64,000 nt of DNA from Zygaena filipendulae (lineage: Eukaryota > Arthropoda > Insecta > Lepidoptera > Zygaenidae): assembly GCA_907165275.2 (NCBI GenBank), contig OU015650.1:6974001-7038000 (forward strand), read 5' to 3'. Position 1 is the stretch's first letter; every line of letters begins with the position of its first letter. The position numbers and the translations under genes are program-made. The notes under the pieces are model-generated. The model had not been told where the DNA came from. It saw only the letters and a list, made by a program, of their open reading frames with translations, and ran no database searches. Shown in pieces: positions 52,830-63,239 of the stretch.

Positions 52830-53644
52830 ATGAACTCGATGGTCGGATGAAATCGCGGGGGACAGCTAGTCTTAAAATATATAAATCACGTGTCACGTTG
52901 TTTGTCCGCGATGGACTCCGAAACTACTGAACGGATTTTGATAAAATTTTGTAACCATTTATGATATGGTCCAACTTAAAAGATAGGATAGTTTTTATCC
53001 CGGAATTCCCGCGGGAACTCCGGGATTAATGCTGGGAACAGCTAATCACCGTAAATACTGTCAGGGGTTTCCCGCGGGAACTCCGAAATTACCGCGGATG
53101 AAATCGCGCGGGAAAGCTAGTCTAATATATATAAATCACGTGTCACGTTGTTTGTCTGCGATGGACTCCGAACTACTGAACGGATTTTGATAAAATTTTG
53201 TAACCATTTATAATATGGTCCAACTTAAAAGATAGGATAGTTTTTATCCCGGAATTCCCGCGGGAACTCCGGAATTAATGCGGGGAACAGCTAATCACCG
53301 TAAATACTGTCAGGGGTTTCCCGCGGGAACTCCGAAATTACCGCGGATGAAATCGCGCGGGAAAGCTAGTCTAATATATATAAATCACGTGTCACGTTGT
53401 TTGTCTGCGATGGACTCCGAACTACTGAACGGATTTTGATAAAATTTTGTAACCATTTATAATATGGTCCAACTTAAAAGATAGGATAGTTTTTATCCCG
53501 TAATTCCCGCGGGAACTCCGGAATTAATGCGGGGAACAGCTAATCACCGTAAACTACTGTCGGGTTACAAAGAAGGACATAGAGTATTTTTTCCCGCAAC
53601 CTCCGCGGGAAATTACCGCGGATGAAATCGCGGGGGACAACTAG
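52830..53644 (+). mobile_element. Head-to-tail Helitron-like array (3 units plus a partial)
   Basis: A partial 3' end (ctag at 52866-52869) is followed without spacer by units 52870-53120, 53121-53369 and 53370-53644. Each starts TCT(A/T)A..ATATATAAATCACG and ends ctag. Period is 249-250 bp; unit 3 is longer, with an alternative 3' body. Adjacent units are almost identical. Single copies of the family lie at 55916-56469 and 60596-60795. Confidence 0.8.
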
Positions 53645-53927
53645 TAGATTAGTATAAAAAACGTATGCTGTTTCTACCACATTCAGTTTTATCAGTATTA
53701 ACTCTAGGTGGATAGGATAGGAATACTACAGAAAAAAATATTTATTTGTAGATAGCCAAGTATAATTTTATTTGGTCCATTGTGATTTGTGATATTATAA
53801 AACCTACCAGGTTTTTTATCTTTGTGTGACTATTTACTTAAGCAGGTACCTACTCGTACTTATAATGTGTTTTAACTAACTATATCTTTGGATTGTTAAT
53901 AATTGCTATAGTCAGTTCCTGTCCCCT
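53645..53927. other. Intergenic spacer
   Basis: AT-rich, nothing recognised. Confidence 0.5.
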
Positions 53928-54112
53928 TAACCAAGTTTACAGTCTATAATCGTCAATGCTATGGAAAACTAAGGAACGTACCTATCGATCATGTCACATG
54001 GTCACGTCCAATTTTTGTCCAATTTTTCGTGACCACATGACAATATTAGAATAATACGTTCCTTAGTTTTCAATAGCGTTAACGATTATAGATTGTCAAC
54101 TCGGCTAAGGGG
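53928..54112. mobile_element. 185-bp palindromic MITE
   Basis: Left cctgtccccttaaccaagtt then acagtctataatcgt; right acgattatagattgtcaact then cggctaagggggcagg; inner arms aaactaaggaacgta / tacgttccttagttt and catgtcacatggtcacg / cgtgaccacatgaca. It folds into an almost complete hairpin. Confidence 0.75.
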
Positions 54113-55600
54113 GCAGGTTTCACTGGTACTTTGCAGCTGGTTGACTAGCGAGTACCGTCAGATTACACTTTACAGTAAGTATAAATAAACACGGGGACGA
54201 GCGACAAGATATCCGATATAAGAGTTACTCGGAAGCGCTATTTCCGGCATTCTGAATGTAAAATTATTAGGTGTCTTAAAGGAACTTTTTATTCTGTCTT
54301 CTTAAACTATAAGCTGAATTTTTAGCGAATGTCTCTTGAAGCCTTCAAGAAGTTGAAGTTGCCGGTATTGTGGTAGAGCGTCGCCGCTAAAGCGCTCGTT
54401 TCCTTGAAGTAGGTACCCGGTGATATACAACTTCGAAGACACCGGCTAATGTAAATTGCAATGTAACATTTTCTTCAGAAATACACACACAGACTGACAC
54501 TGACAGCACTGTGTCGTCAATGAAACTGACATGTGGGGATGAGTTCAAAAATGTATGAACGAATATTTCGCACTGTGCCGGTGCTGTGGCTTTACTGATA
54601 AGTACATATCAAAGACATTCTATATAAAAAGCTAAAAATAAAAAGCTAAAAATAACAAAATACCGAGTTCATACCGATCAGTGGTAGCACAAACCATTAA
54701 TAATATTACGTGTGTGTTTGTCTTTTGTATTAAATCGGTAGGTATTTTGTTATTTTTAGCTTTTTAGTTTTGTGTTTTTGGAAGGCGGTTTTAATTTATT
54801 TGTTAAAATTTTGTTTGTTTCTCGCTTTTAAGTGACTTAGTTCGTAATTTCTCTAAGTTACAATAGCCTAATGTCAACTGCTCATCACCTTTTACAAAAT
54901 ATTGCTTTTCGCGACGCAGGGACGTTAATTGTTGAGGAGTTCTCCTAGTACATCACCATCAGTTCCACGTCACCATTATACCTACATTGTGACGAGCATA
55001 AATTGTTTAGAAATCATAACGAATAGGAACCCGTAAAATACCTATTATTGAGTAGTTCCGATGACCATCTGTGGTCTTTATTATCAGTTCCACTTCTTCA
55101 AATTTTGATTTCCGAAAGCAAATAAACGATTTACTATAAAAAATACAAAAATCGCTATAAATTTACCTATAATTTTTGAAGAATTCCCAGGGAGTAATCG
55201 AGGGATGATGATCCTGATCTCATCATCAGATCTCGACTTGGTGGCAATGGAACCTAATTGGGAGTAAACCCTTTCAAACAAAAAAAGAATTTTCGAAACT
55301 CCCGCCACCAGCTCTTCGTGAGCAGTACAACTCAAGTGGACAGACACCAGCGGGCTTGTCACCGAATTCAAACCGATCAGTGGCACAAACCAATAATAAT
55401 ATTACGTGTGTTTTTTTCTTTTGGATTAAATCGGTATTTTGTTATTTATTGCTTTTTATTTTTAGATTTTTAGTTTTGTGTTTTTGGAAGTCGGTTTTAA
55501 TTTTTTTGTTAAAATTTTGTTTATATTTATTAACCGACTTCCAAAAAGGAGGAGGTTCTATGTTCGATTGTATGTATGTTTTTTTTTTACTATTCAATCA
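54113..55600. repeat. Repeat-derived region related to the hAT-like element interior
   Basis: 54630-54780 is palindromic (aaagctaaaaataacaaaat / attttgttatttttagcttt). 54800-55310 matches the interior of the hAT-like copies (cctaatgtcaactgctcatc, cggaactactcaa in reverse). 55530-55590 is a copy of the ACCGACTTCCAAAAAGGAGG family. No hAT ends are present. Open frames here are repeat-derived. Confidence 0.6.
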
Positions 55601-55915
55601 AAAATATACCTGTTGCGATTTAATTAATTAAAAATACATTTCCATTCCAGCTATCGATGATTCCAATGATAATGATACCTACTTAATTGGTGTTTCGAAG
55701 TATAATATCTCGGACGCGGATTGATGCCTTCTGTGAGTAGGTGTAGATAGGGCAAGTTCGACTAATTGCCAAAGATAACTGTGCCCTCCATATTGAAATT
55801 ACAGGTTTGAATAAAATTGTGCTTCGAACGCTGCCGTAGCCGTTGAGGCCACTTTCTAGAAAATGCATTGATTTACTACTAGAGAAAATGTCTAAAATCT
55901 GATTTTTTAAACCTA

Positions 55916-56469
55916 CTAGCTGTCCCGCGCGATTTCATCCGCGGTAATTTCAGAGTTCCCGCGGAGGTTGCGGGAAAAAGTACTCTATGTCCTTCTTTGT
56001 ACCCCGACAGTAGTTTACGGTGATTAGCTGCTCCCCGTTTTAGTGCCGGAGTTCTCGCGGGAATTCCGGGATAAAAACTATCCTATCTTTTAGGGCTCAT
56101 GCCCACGGGACGATTTTTCACCGGAGCTAAGCCCGGCGTCAAACCGGGTCTACGTCCGGTCTTCAGTATTGTATGGGACACTATGAAGCCAAGCACACGA
56201 CGCGACGCCGCGCCGGCGCTAGCGCCGGCTCATTGCGCCACCGGGCACGGTGCTCGCCGCACAAACTGTACAAACCGTCTTGTGTGCAAGCTCGGACGGT
56301 TTATACCCGGCGCCGGCAAAAAACCGGGCCGTGTCAAAACCGTCCCGTGGGCATGAGCCCTTAAGTTGGACCATATTATAAATGGTTACAAAATTTTATC
56401 AAAATCCGTTCAGTAGTTTCGGAGTCCATCGCGGACAAACAACGTGACACGTGATTTATAAATATTAGA
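55916..56469 (-). mobile_element. Helitron-like element interrupted by a MITE
   Basis: A minus-strand copy of the array family (CTAG end at 55916-55919; TCTAATATTTATAAATCACG at the right). The body is split at 56092/56361 by the 268-bp MITE. Uninterrupted relatives at 52970 and 60710 read gtccaacttaaaagatagg across the same point. Confidence 0.8.
56093..56360. mobile_element. 268-bp MITE, TIR GGGCTCATGCCCACGGGACG, TTA duplication
   Basis: Perfect inverted ends gggctcatgcccacgggacg / cgtcccgtgggcatgagccc, flanked by TTA at 56090-56092 and 56361-56363. The empty site in relatives has a single TTA. A 3-bp TTA target suggests PIF/Harbinger. The GC-rich body gives chance open frames (56099-56364) that are not genes. 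Confidence 0.9.
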
Positions 56470-57172
56470 TTATTCTGTTTCCATTAGGTTCAATAATTTA
56501 ATTAGGTTCATAATAGGTAATTAAATGCATTTTTAGAAGCTTTTATGTTCTATTTATGAAAATGAACCCAAATATTTTGCAATCCTATTAACCACTTCAT
56601 CAGGTTCGACAATAGGCGTCCTTTAGAGTTTAGAGCTAATAGGCAGTAAAGGACAAAGGTTTTTTAATTTTAGTTAAAACTGAAAAAGTCCGAATTGAAC
56701 AACTTACAGCAGAGATTGCTGCGGTGTGTTATTTATTGTTGTCTACTGTGTGTTACCCCTGGTATTACACAAAACCGATTTTTTTTTTCTTTCTGATGAC
56801 AAGAGCGCTGCGCCGCTTTGCTATCGCTTTTTATCTATCAACATGTTTACAGAGTAAAGAATCATTCGCGTAGTGTAAATATTATGTAAAGAATTATTAT
56901 CACTAAGAGTAAAGAATTTACCATTTATCATCAGTGAAGTGTACCTAAATAAAGAAAGAATTATATACGGGTGGCTGGCGGAGCAGGGAGTGTCTAATGT
57001 CTTCGCCAACGGATGTTGATGTGGCGGCCGGGATTACGAAACACACGTATAGGTACCTAAGTACATAGTTACATAATATTGTCTACCTATCTATACATAT
57101 AATAAAATTGTAACAGGTCGATGTCTGTACATGGGAGATAAATAAGAACACTCTATGAGTGATAATGGGCAT
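56470..57172. other. Intergenic, no gene recognised
   Basis: AT-rich sequence. A Helitron-like 5' start (tctatacatataataaaatt) is visible near 57091 without a matching 3' end. The short open frame at 56821-57009 is unsupported. Confidence 0.5.
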
Positions 57173-57173
57173 G

Positions 57174-57483
57174 TGGACTAATTTTTATTTTTTAGTCCGT
57201 CTTGTAGATTATTAAAAAATATTAGACACGTATTTTTTCTTTTTTTACGTAATCAAATATAACGGCGATATATTGAGTTGAAATTTCGCGTGACGTCACT
57301 ATTCGGACAGTTTGTATGGCGGTTTTATCGGTTAGTGACGTCACGACCCACTCACCCTAAACTTTAATGCGCTTTATCTCTGTATATTTTAAATTATTTG
57401 AAAAAGCAAAAAATACGTGTCTATTGTTTTTTTATTTTCTAACTGACGGACTAATTAGAATTTTGATTTTCAAAAGTAGTCCA
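57174..57483. mobile_element. Family A MITE, inverted, TIR ATGTGGACTA
   Basis: atgtggactaatttttattt at the left, aaaagtagtccacat at the right. The body is the reverse of the 7.5- and 34.1-kb copies, with gcgtgacgtcact and tagtgacgtcacg. Confidence 0.7.
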
Positions 57484-57667
57484 CATCCCTATTATAGAAG
57501 CCAAAAATATCGTTTTTAGAATTTTTGTCTGTCTGTCTGTATGTTTGTTTTCGTGCTGCGCAAAAACTGCTGCACCAAATCAATGCGGTTTTTTTGTTGT
57601 ATTGCTAAAGGTCTAACTTAGATATGACTCATGTTTCGATTTTTTCGAAATTCTATTTGGAAGTCGA

Positions 57668-57837
57668 GATATTATAAATGTGAGTGTGGATGTTTGGATG
57701 TTTGTTACTCAATCACGCAAAAACGGCTGAACGAATATGGATGAAATTTGGCATGCACGTTGTCAGGGGTACAGAGAAGGATATAGGGTACTTTTTATCC
57801 CGGAATTCCCGCGGGTGAAACCGCAAGGCACAGCTAG
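57668..57837 (+). mobile_element. Helitron-like element (5' end degraded)
   Basis: attataaatgtgagtgtgga start region, gtgaaaccgcaaggcacag|ctag|T end at 57834-57837, with ggcatgcacgttgtcagggg inside, matching 7191-7404 in reverse. Confidence 0.65.
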
Positions 57838-58670
57838 TTTACAAATAAAAAAAATAAGATAGACTTTTAATGGCACTTACCATTAGTAGTTTTATTAATT
57901 TATGGTCATAAATGAAAACTAGCATAATAAGGTCCTCGGTGGTTTTATCGAACCGCAAAACATGAGCGTAAATCCATGCATTCTTAAAAAGGTTGATACA
58001 GTTTTGTGTTTGGAGCTGAGGTTTGGAGATTCAATCACATTTGTCAATTTCTCACGATCGATATGACGACATAAATTACGGCATTGCAAAGATTTTTGTC
58101 GAATTCACTGGTTCACGTTTTTAAGGATTTTTTGCTATTGTGACATGCGAACAATGGGATTTAACATGATCCCGTCGAAAATCGCATCCGTTCTTTACAT
58201 TTGGCGCCGGCATACAGCACGGCACAGCCACGCACGTCCGGTCGCGCGCTCGGCGCTTGTGATTGGTACAGCTGGGCTTAGTGCCATAGGTACCTACCAT
58301 AACACTACCTACGCGTAATCATTCCTGTCTAAATATTGATCCCTTTTTTCACTTCCGTTCTGTTCTATTCAACGGAAAAGGGTGGATTGCTGAAATCAAT
58401 CCCTGTTGCACGGTGCACACCCCTTTTTGTACTGTCGATAAATGCGATGTCTACTCATAGTAGGTAAGTACCTACCTACTAGTAATAATGCAGTAGGTAG
58501 ATACACGATAATATGTAGTGAATAGTGATATTTATGAAGTCCTATTGGCTTAGGCTAATTATTTAAGTAGGTACCTACCTACTTATGGTATTGGTATTTT
58601 TATACCAAGTGCTAACCTATTCTCTTCGATTGCCTAACTTAAGACTTCAATAAATGACAAACCTAGCATA
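57838..58670. other. Intergenic with a GC-rich patch
   Basis: AT-rich apart from about 58200-58275, a promoter-like GC-rich patch with no gene next to it that I recognise. TAGGTA words are frequent around 58460-58600. Confidence 0.45.
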
Positions 58671-58752
58671 ATTATTTATTTGTTACTAAATAGTTTCACC
58701 CTCTTGAAAATTGAGATTTCTATGTTTCTTGTTCGACGATCCAATTTGATTT

Positions 58753-58806
58753 CATATTCGATCGTGTAGAGAGCACATATTGTGCTTTCTACACGATCGA
58801 ATGTAT
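58753..58806. repeat. Perfect-type hairpin (22-bp stem, one mismatch)
   Basis: attcgatcgtgtagagagca pairs with tgctttctacacgatcgaat across a very short loop (catattg). Imperfect complementarity (caatttga...tcat / atg...caaattcg) extends the fold to about 90 bases. Confidence 0.7.
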
Positions 58807-58844
58807 GGTACAAATTCGAATTATTGTTTCGAATTAATATTGAT

Positions 58845-59015
58845 TCAGAGACCTGGCGGTCAATTTTTGAATCGCTCGAATTACTATTCGCACACGGAAT
58901 TGCAAGATTCACGCGTGAATGCTTAAAAAGTTAAAAAATATATGAGGATTCACACGTGAATTTTGTAATTCCGTGTGCGAAAAGTAATTGGAGCGATTCA
59001 AAAAGAACATTAGCT
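58845..59015. mobile_element. Palindromic MITE, TIR TTTTTGAATCGCTCGAATTA (copy 1)
   Basis: tttttgaatcgctcgaatta and its mirror taattggagcgattcaaaaa; inner arms attcgcacacggaatt / aattccgtgtgcgaa and attcacgcgtgaat / attcacacgtgaat. A related copy lies at 62468-62716. Confidence 0.75.
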
Positions 59016-59219
59016 GCTTTCACGCCGATTAAATTCAAATTCATTCAATATTATTTGCTTGATGAGCGAAAACATACGGACAAACAGTCAAAAATTTAAA
59101 AAGGTTCTTATATTGCAGGGGGTGCAACATGAGGTCATTTTTTAATTATCTAGGGAGGTACCTACTCTATTATTTTTATTTCATTTCAATACCTACGCAG
59201 ACATTACGCATTTGGTTAC

Positions 59220-59335
59220 AATTTCACTATGAACCTATAGGTAGGTAGTAGGTACCTAGTCTACCTAGTACCTACCAGCTACCTATATAGATTGCGTACC
59301 TACTACCTACCTATGGCACATTGCATGCCATTAGG
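59220..59335. repeat. Dense TAGGTA / TACCTA cluster
   Basis: Runs of taggtaggtag, gtacctagtctacctag and ctacctacctatgg on both strands give a self-complementary cluster. Similar words are scattered through the window (41580-41620, 58460-58600, 60180-60210). Confidence 0.6.
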
Positions 59336-59924
59336 TAAGCAACAAAAACTGAGAATCGAAGACGAGTCGAACTCCAAGTGACTCGTAACCATCGGGCCAT
59401 CTCGTAACGCAACGCTGCGCTCCTTGGATGGACATTATTGTTTACGACCCCTATAAATAATGGAATTCTATAGAAGCTTTTCATACTGCTTTATGTACGA
59501 ACATAAAACAGAAAACATTAAAATGGCGATTAAGGGCTCGGAATGTTTTATCAGTAACAAGCATCAAAATCAAAAAATGAAATGCCCTTGCTTGAGGAAT
59601 AGTAGGTACATAGTTAATTATGTACCTACTATAAAAACATTATACAATAAATAAGTATCCAAATTCCAAACATACATACCTATGGACTCAACCTGCAATA
59701 GACCTATTATAGCAATTGAGTAAATACACTTACTTACCTACATTGTGAACAAAAAGACACAGCTATATTAAAACAAAAAGGCGGCCTTTTTGCTTTAATC
59801 TAAGTTAATATTGTGTAAAGGTAATTTTGTATCTATACAAATGTTTGTAGTTAGACGATCGGGAAAGTCGTAGATTATTATTATATACATATTAATATGT
59901 ATGAAACTAAGTACATGTGTAATA

Positions 59925-60090
59925 GGGTCAACCGGGGGAATTACGTCCATGGGGACGTCTACGTCGTGTTGTGTTTTTTTTAATATAAAACAAACAAAGC
60001 TAGATGGAAGTAGTCGTTTTACTCCTAACAGTTTTGGAGTAATCTTCGATAAACGCTATTACCCCCATGGACGCAATTCCCCCGGTTGAC
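59925..60090. mobile_element. 166-bp foldback MITE, TIR GTCAACCGGGGGAATTRCGTCC
   Basis: gtcaaccgggggaattacgt / acgcaattcccccggttgac (one mismatch plus two extra G on the left), with TA on both sides. The open frame across it (59901-60089) is structural. Confidence 0.8.
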
Positions 60091-60595
60091 TATATGTATA
60101 TTGGAAATAATTCATTTTAACTAATTAAATGGAACCTACATAAATCAAAATCGTGTTGGTAATTACGTAGTGAGCATAGGTAGGTAATCAAGTTTACCTA
60201 GGTAAGTACATGCAGCATAGACATAATAAACGCCGCCGTAAAACGTATTACCAATTGTAACAACAACCACCGTCTTCAAGCGTATCGTTTGTCAAAGAGA
60301 GCCGTTCACGAAACGTATGATAATGGAATTTCTGGGAACAACCCCAGCACCCAGTGTGGGGTGTGCCGTGGCCCGTGGGGTGATCGTTGATTTTAGGGAA
60401 GCGCGGTGTGTGGGGAGGGGGGTGCGGTCTGGCTCAACGCGCCGCGTAGTCCATCCATCACGCAGCAGGGATGCAATTAGTCGGAGTAGATGTGCTGACA
60501 CGCCGCGCCTCGCCGACAGACGACGCATATTACGTAGATAGGTACGTTACTCTACTGCAATCTCGTAATAATTATACATCTTATCTTCTAATCTA
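60091..60595. other. Intergenic with GC-rich patch
   Basis: 60340-60520 is GC-rich and open on both strands (60292-60528 minus, 60317-60541 plus) without recognisable protein. Possibly a CpG-rich regulatory patch or repeat. Confidence 0.4.
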
Positions 60596-60795
60596 TCTAA
60601 TATATATAAAATATAAATCACGTGTCACGTTGTTTGTCCGCGATGGGCTCCGAAACTACTGAACGGATTTTGATAAAATTTTGCAACCATTCATAAAATG
60701 GTCCAACTTAAAAGATAGGATAGTTTTTATCCCGGAATTCCCGCGGGAACTCCGACTCCGAAATTACCGCGGATGAAATCGCGGGGGACAGCTAG
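60596..60795 (+). mobile_element. Helitron-like element (array family), followed by a second 5' end
   Basis: TCTAATATATATAAAATATA start and gggggacag|ctag end at 60792-60795. It is immediately followed by another unit start (60796 to about 60850, tctaatatatataaatta then cgtgtcacgttgtttgtcc), which breaks off: a second head-to-tail junction of the family. Confidence 0.75.
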
Positions 60796-60920
60796 TCTTA
60801 AGTCTAATATATATAAATTACGTGTCACGTTGTTTGTCCGCGATATGTGAAACATAATATTTGTTTTTGTTTATATCCTTTTTAGGGAAAGCAAGCATCT
60901 TAATATATACCTTCTGAATA

Positions 60921-61543
60921 GGGTACTTGCATGAAATTTATAATAAGAAATTGTTTCAATATTTCAAAAATAGAGCCTTAGAAAAGCGTTATCGTGAAAG
61001 ATTTAAGTACTAAAAAATTTTCAATAGTTTCCAAAATATTCAACTTTTAATTTTGTGAAACGGAACGTTGCAACGAAACACCAATCACAGCCAAGCTTGA
61101 CGCATGACGTCACTTTTATTTTTTTAGGAAACATTTACCTCTTTCAGAGAAGGCAAAATAAACTAAGTCCATACAGTCAACGCATATTTTCTGAAGTTTG
61201 TTACTTTAAAATGCATCGGCAAGATGCATTTCGATTCTTTACTGGAACTTTTGGAAGTAAATCAACACAGTTGAACCTTAATTACACTTTTGGATAGTGA
61301 AGTTATCTGCCTGTCAGTGTCACATGACCCTGTCAATACGACAGTGACATTTCTATCACAGATAAATAAGGCGTAATTTTGAACTAGTGACGTCATTCCG
61401 CGTTTCGGCGGTAAGGTCTAAAGTAGGAACTTTGAAACGCTCTAGTTAATTAATTTATGCATATATTTGTTTTCTTTTTCTTGCTTTGTTTAAGTAGGCC
61501 ATATATCTTAAAATAGACTGAAAAAAAAATCATGCAAGTACCC
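60921..61543. mobile_element. GGGTACTTGC-family MITE, 623 bp
   Basis: TA|gggtacttgcatgaa and tcatgcaagtaccc|TA. It is the best-preserved pair of ends of this family in the window and carries cgcatgacgtcactttta and gtgacgtcattccgcg. Confidence 0.85.
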
Positions 61544-61689
61544 TATTTTCAGCTTTGTCGCCACATATCCCGTGACGACCTTTTGAGACGCGGGAAATTC
61601 AAAATAGGGTCACGTGCAGGGCAAGTCCTGCCTTTAGTGCAGAGTGTGTGGTGCACACGGGGGCTGACTTCCAGGGGGCGCCGCAAGGC

Positions 61690-62095
61690 ACGTGGTGCAG
61701 TGTGTGGTGCTGTGGTGCTTACTGAGAATAAAATGGATTGCTCACCGCACTAACGTTTCTATCTTGAAGGAGCTTCGGATCAAACAAAGGTTATCGTCGA
61801 TTGTGCAAGTGCGAATCCTCAAGATGTTTGGACATATCATCCGCAAAGAATGCTCCTTGGAACGATTAGTGGTGCAAGGTAGAGTAGAAGGCCAACGTTC
61901 TCGCGGCCGATCACCCACACGATGGACGGCCGACGGACCTCATAAAAGCATCGATCAACTGTTCCTTTACTGAGTGCACACGCAGCGCCGCGAATAGAGA
62001 GCGATGGAGAAGTCTCACAAAGGCCGCAATCAACCTAGACAATCCATGACCACGACCACTCCGCCAGGAGTCTACGACTGAGAAGAAGAACTTAT
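61690..62095 (+). pseudogene. RTE-type LINE fragment (end of reverse transcriptase ORF)
   Basis: The plus-strand frame reads RTNVSILKELRIKQRLSSIV, then RILKMFGHIIRKECSLERLV and GRVEGQRSRGRSPTRWTAD, the C-terminal tail typical of RTE-clade retrotransposon polyproteins. The catalytic part is absent and the frame breaks after TAD. The end cgccaggagtctacgactga then gaagaagaa fits such an element's 3' end. A Helitron-like 3' end follows directly (62100-62135). Confidence 0.75.
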
Positions 62096-62099
62096 AAAA

Positions 62100-62135
62100 A
62101 CCCTTCGCGAGGGTGAAACCGCGGGGCACAGCTAG
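62100..62135 (+). mobile_element. Helitron-like 3' terminus fragment
   Basis: gagggtgaaaccgcggggca then cag|ctag|T: only the last 36 bp, fused to the LINE fragment. This could be a Helitron that captured the LINE piece; no 5' TC end was located. Confidence 0.5.
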
Positions 62136-62467
62136 TTTTCTATATTTGGCAATTGTAATTGAGGATACGATTTAAATGGGTTAATCTCAGACGAAATAAA
62201 AAGTCTTTCGTCTGAGGGGTTAATAAAGAAAAAATAGACGAATTTTTTGGTACATATCTGAGACGAATCTGAGGTACATATCTAATTCGTGTAACGGTTA
62301 GGCCCATAATCGGGTTTCCCCTTTCATGATAATCGGTTGAGTAGTTGGACGTTAAAGCGAGGATGCGAATGAGAGTTTGTTTCCTTTCACGCCCACGCCA
62401 CTTCCTGTAACTACCTACTCTATCGATCATCATAAAATTTATTTACAAAAAAAGGAAATAATAGGAG

Positions 62468-62716
62468 CCGTATTTTTGAATTGCTCGAATCACATTTCGC
62501 ACACATGGGTTTAAAGAACTTTATTACTCATTAAGAACAATGTAGTTCACTTACAATGAGTTTAAGTTGAATTTGAATACTTAAATCAATAAGTTCCAGC
62601 TATTCAGAACATTTACATAATCGCAACATTCACATGTGAATGCAAATATATGAACATTCGCACGTGAATTCGCGATGCCGTGCGTGAAAATAATTCGAGC
62701 GATTCAAAAATACGGA
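62468..62716. mobile_element. Palindromic MITE, TIR CCGTATTTTTGAATYGCTCGAA (copy 2)
   Basis: ccgtatttttgaattgctcg and cgagcgattcaaaaatacgg, with inner arms acattcacatgtgaatgc / cattcgcacgtgaattcg. Related to 58845-59015 but with a different centre. Confidence 0.75.
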
Positions 62717-63239
62717 CGCGTTGCAGCCTCTTCTTCTTTTTTATTAAATGGCAACTTTTAAGTAATTGTGCCAATGACAATGTGAGCCTCAAATTTTGTT
62801 TAATTTTGCTCATTTGACACATTTTGTCACTAATAATAAAATATGTCAAGTATGCTGGACTAATCTAATTTTAAACCACTGTACACATATATGTATATTG
62901 TAACCATGTTTTAAGCAAGTAAATAAATGAAATAAGAAATAAGAAATAAATTTTTATTTTTTTGAACAGTACACAATTTTATTGCATACATTATAAAACA
63001 AATGGATTTGGGGGGGTCATGTCCCATTTATCCACCGGGGCCGGTTTTCGTGAGAATTTTCGTAATTTTTGCGTTAACCATATTTTATAATAATACATGT
63101 ATCTATTATATGATATATTCTATCCCTTAAATAATAATAAGTCGATTTTAAAACACACAGCTATTTGTGAGTTTAGTCTTTACCTTAGCTTAGGTACGAC
63201 TGACGAAGGCGCCTGTTGCCACATTGTAAAAATTTTAAC
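62717..63239. other. Intergenic, no gene recognised
   Basis: AT-rich sequence with an A-rich tail-like stretch (aataagaaataagaaataaa, 62931-62950) that may be a retrotransposon end. Confidence 0.45.

Noticed and set aside
56099..56364. Two overlapping 63-85 codon frames.
   Set aside because: Entirely inside the 268-bp inverted-repeat MITE.
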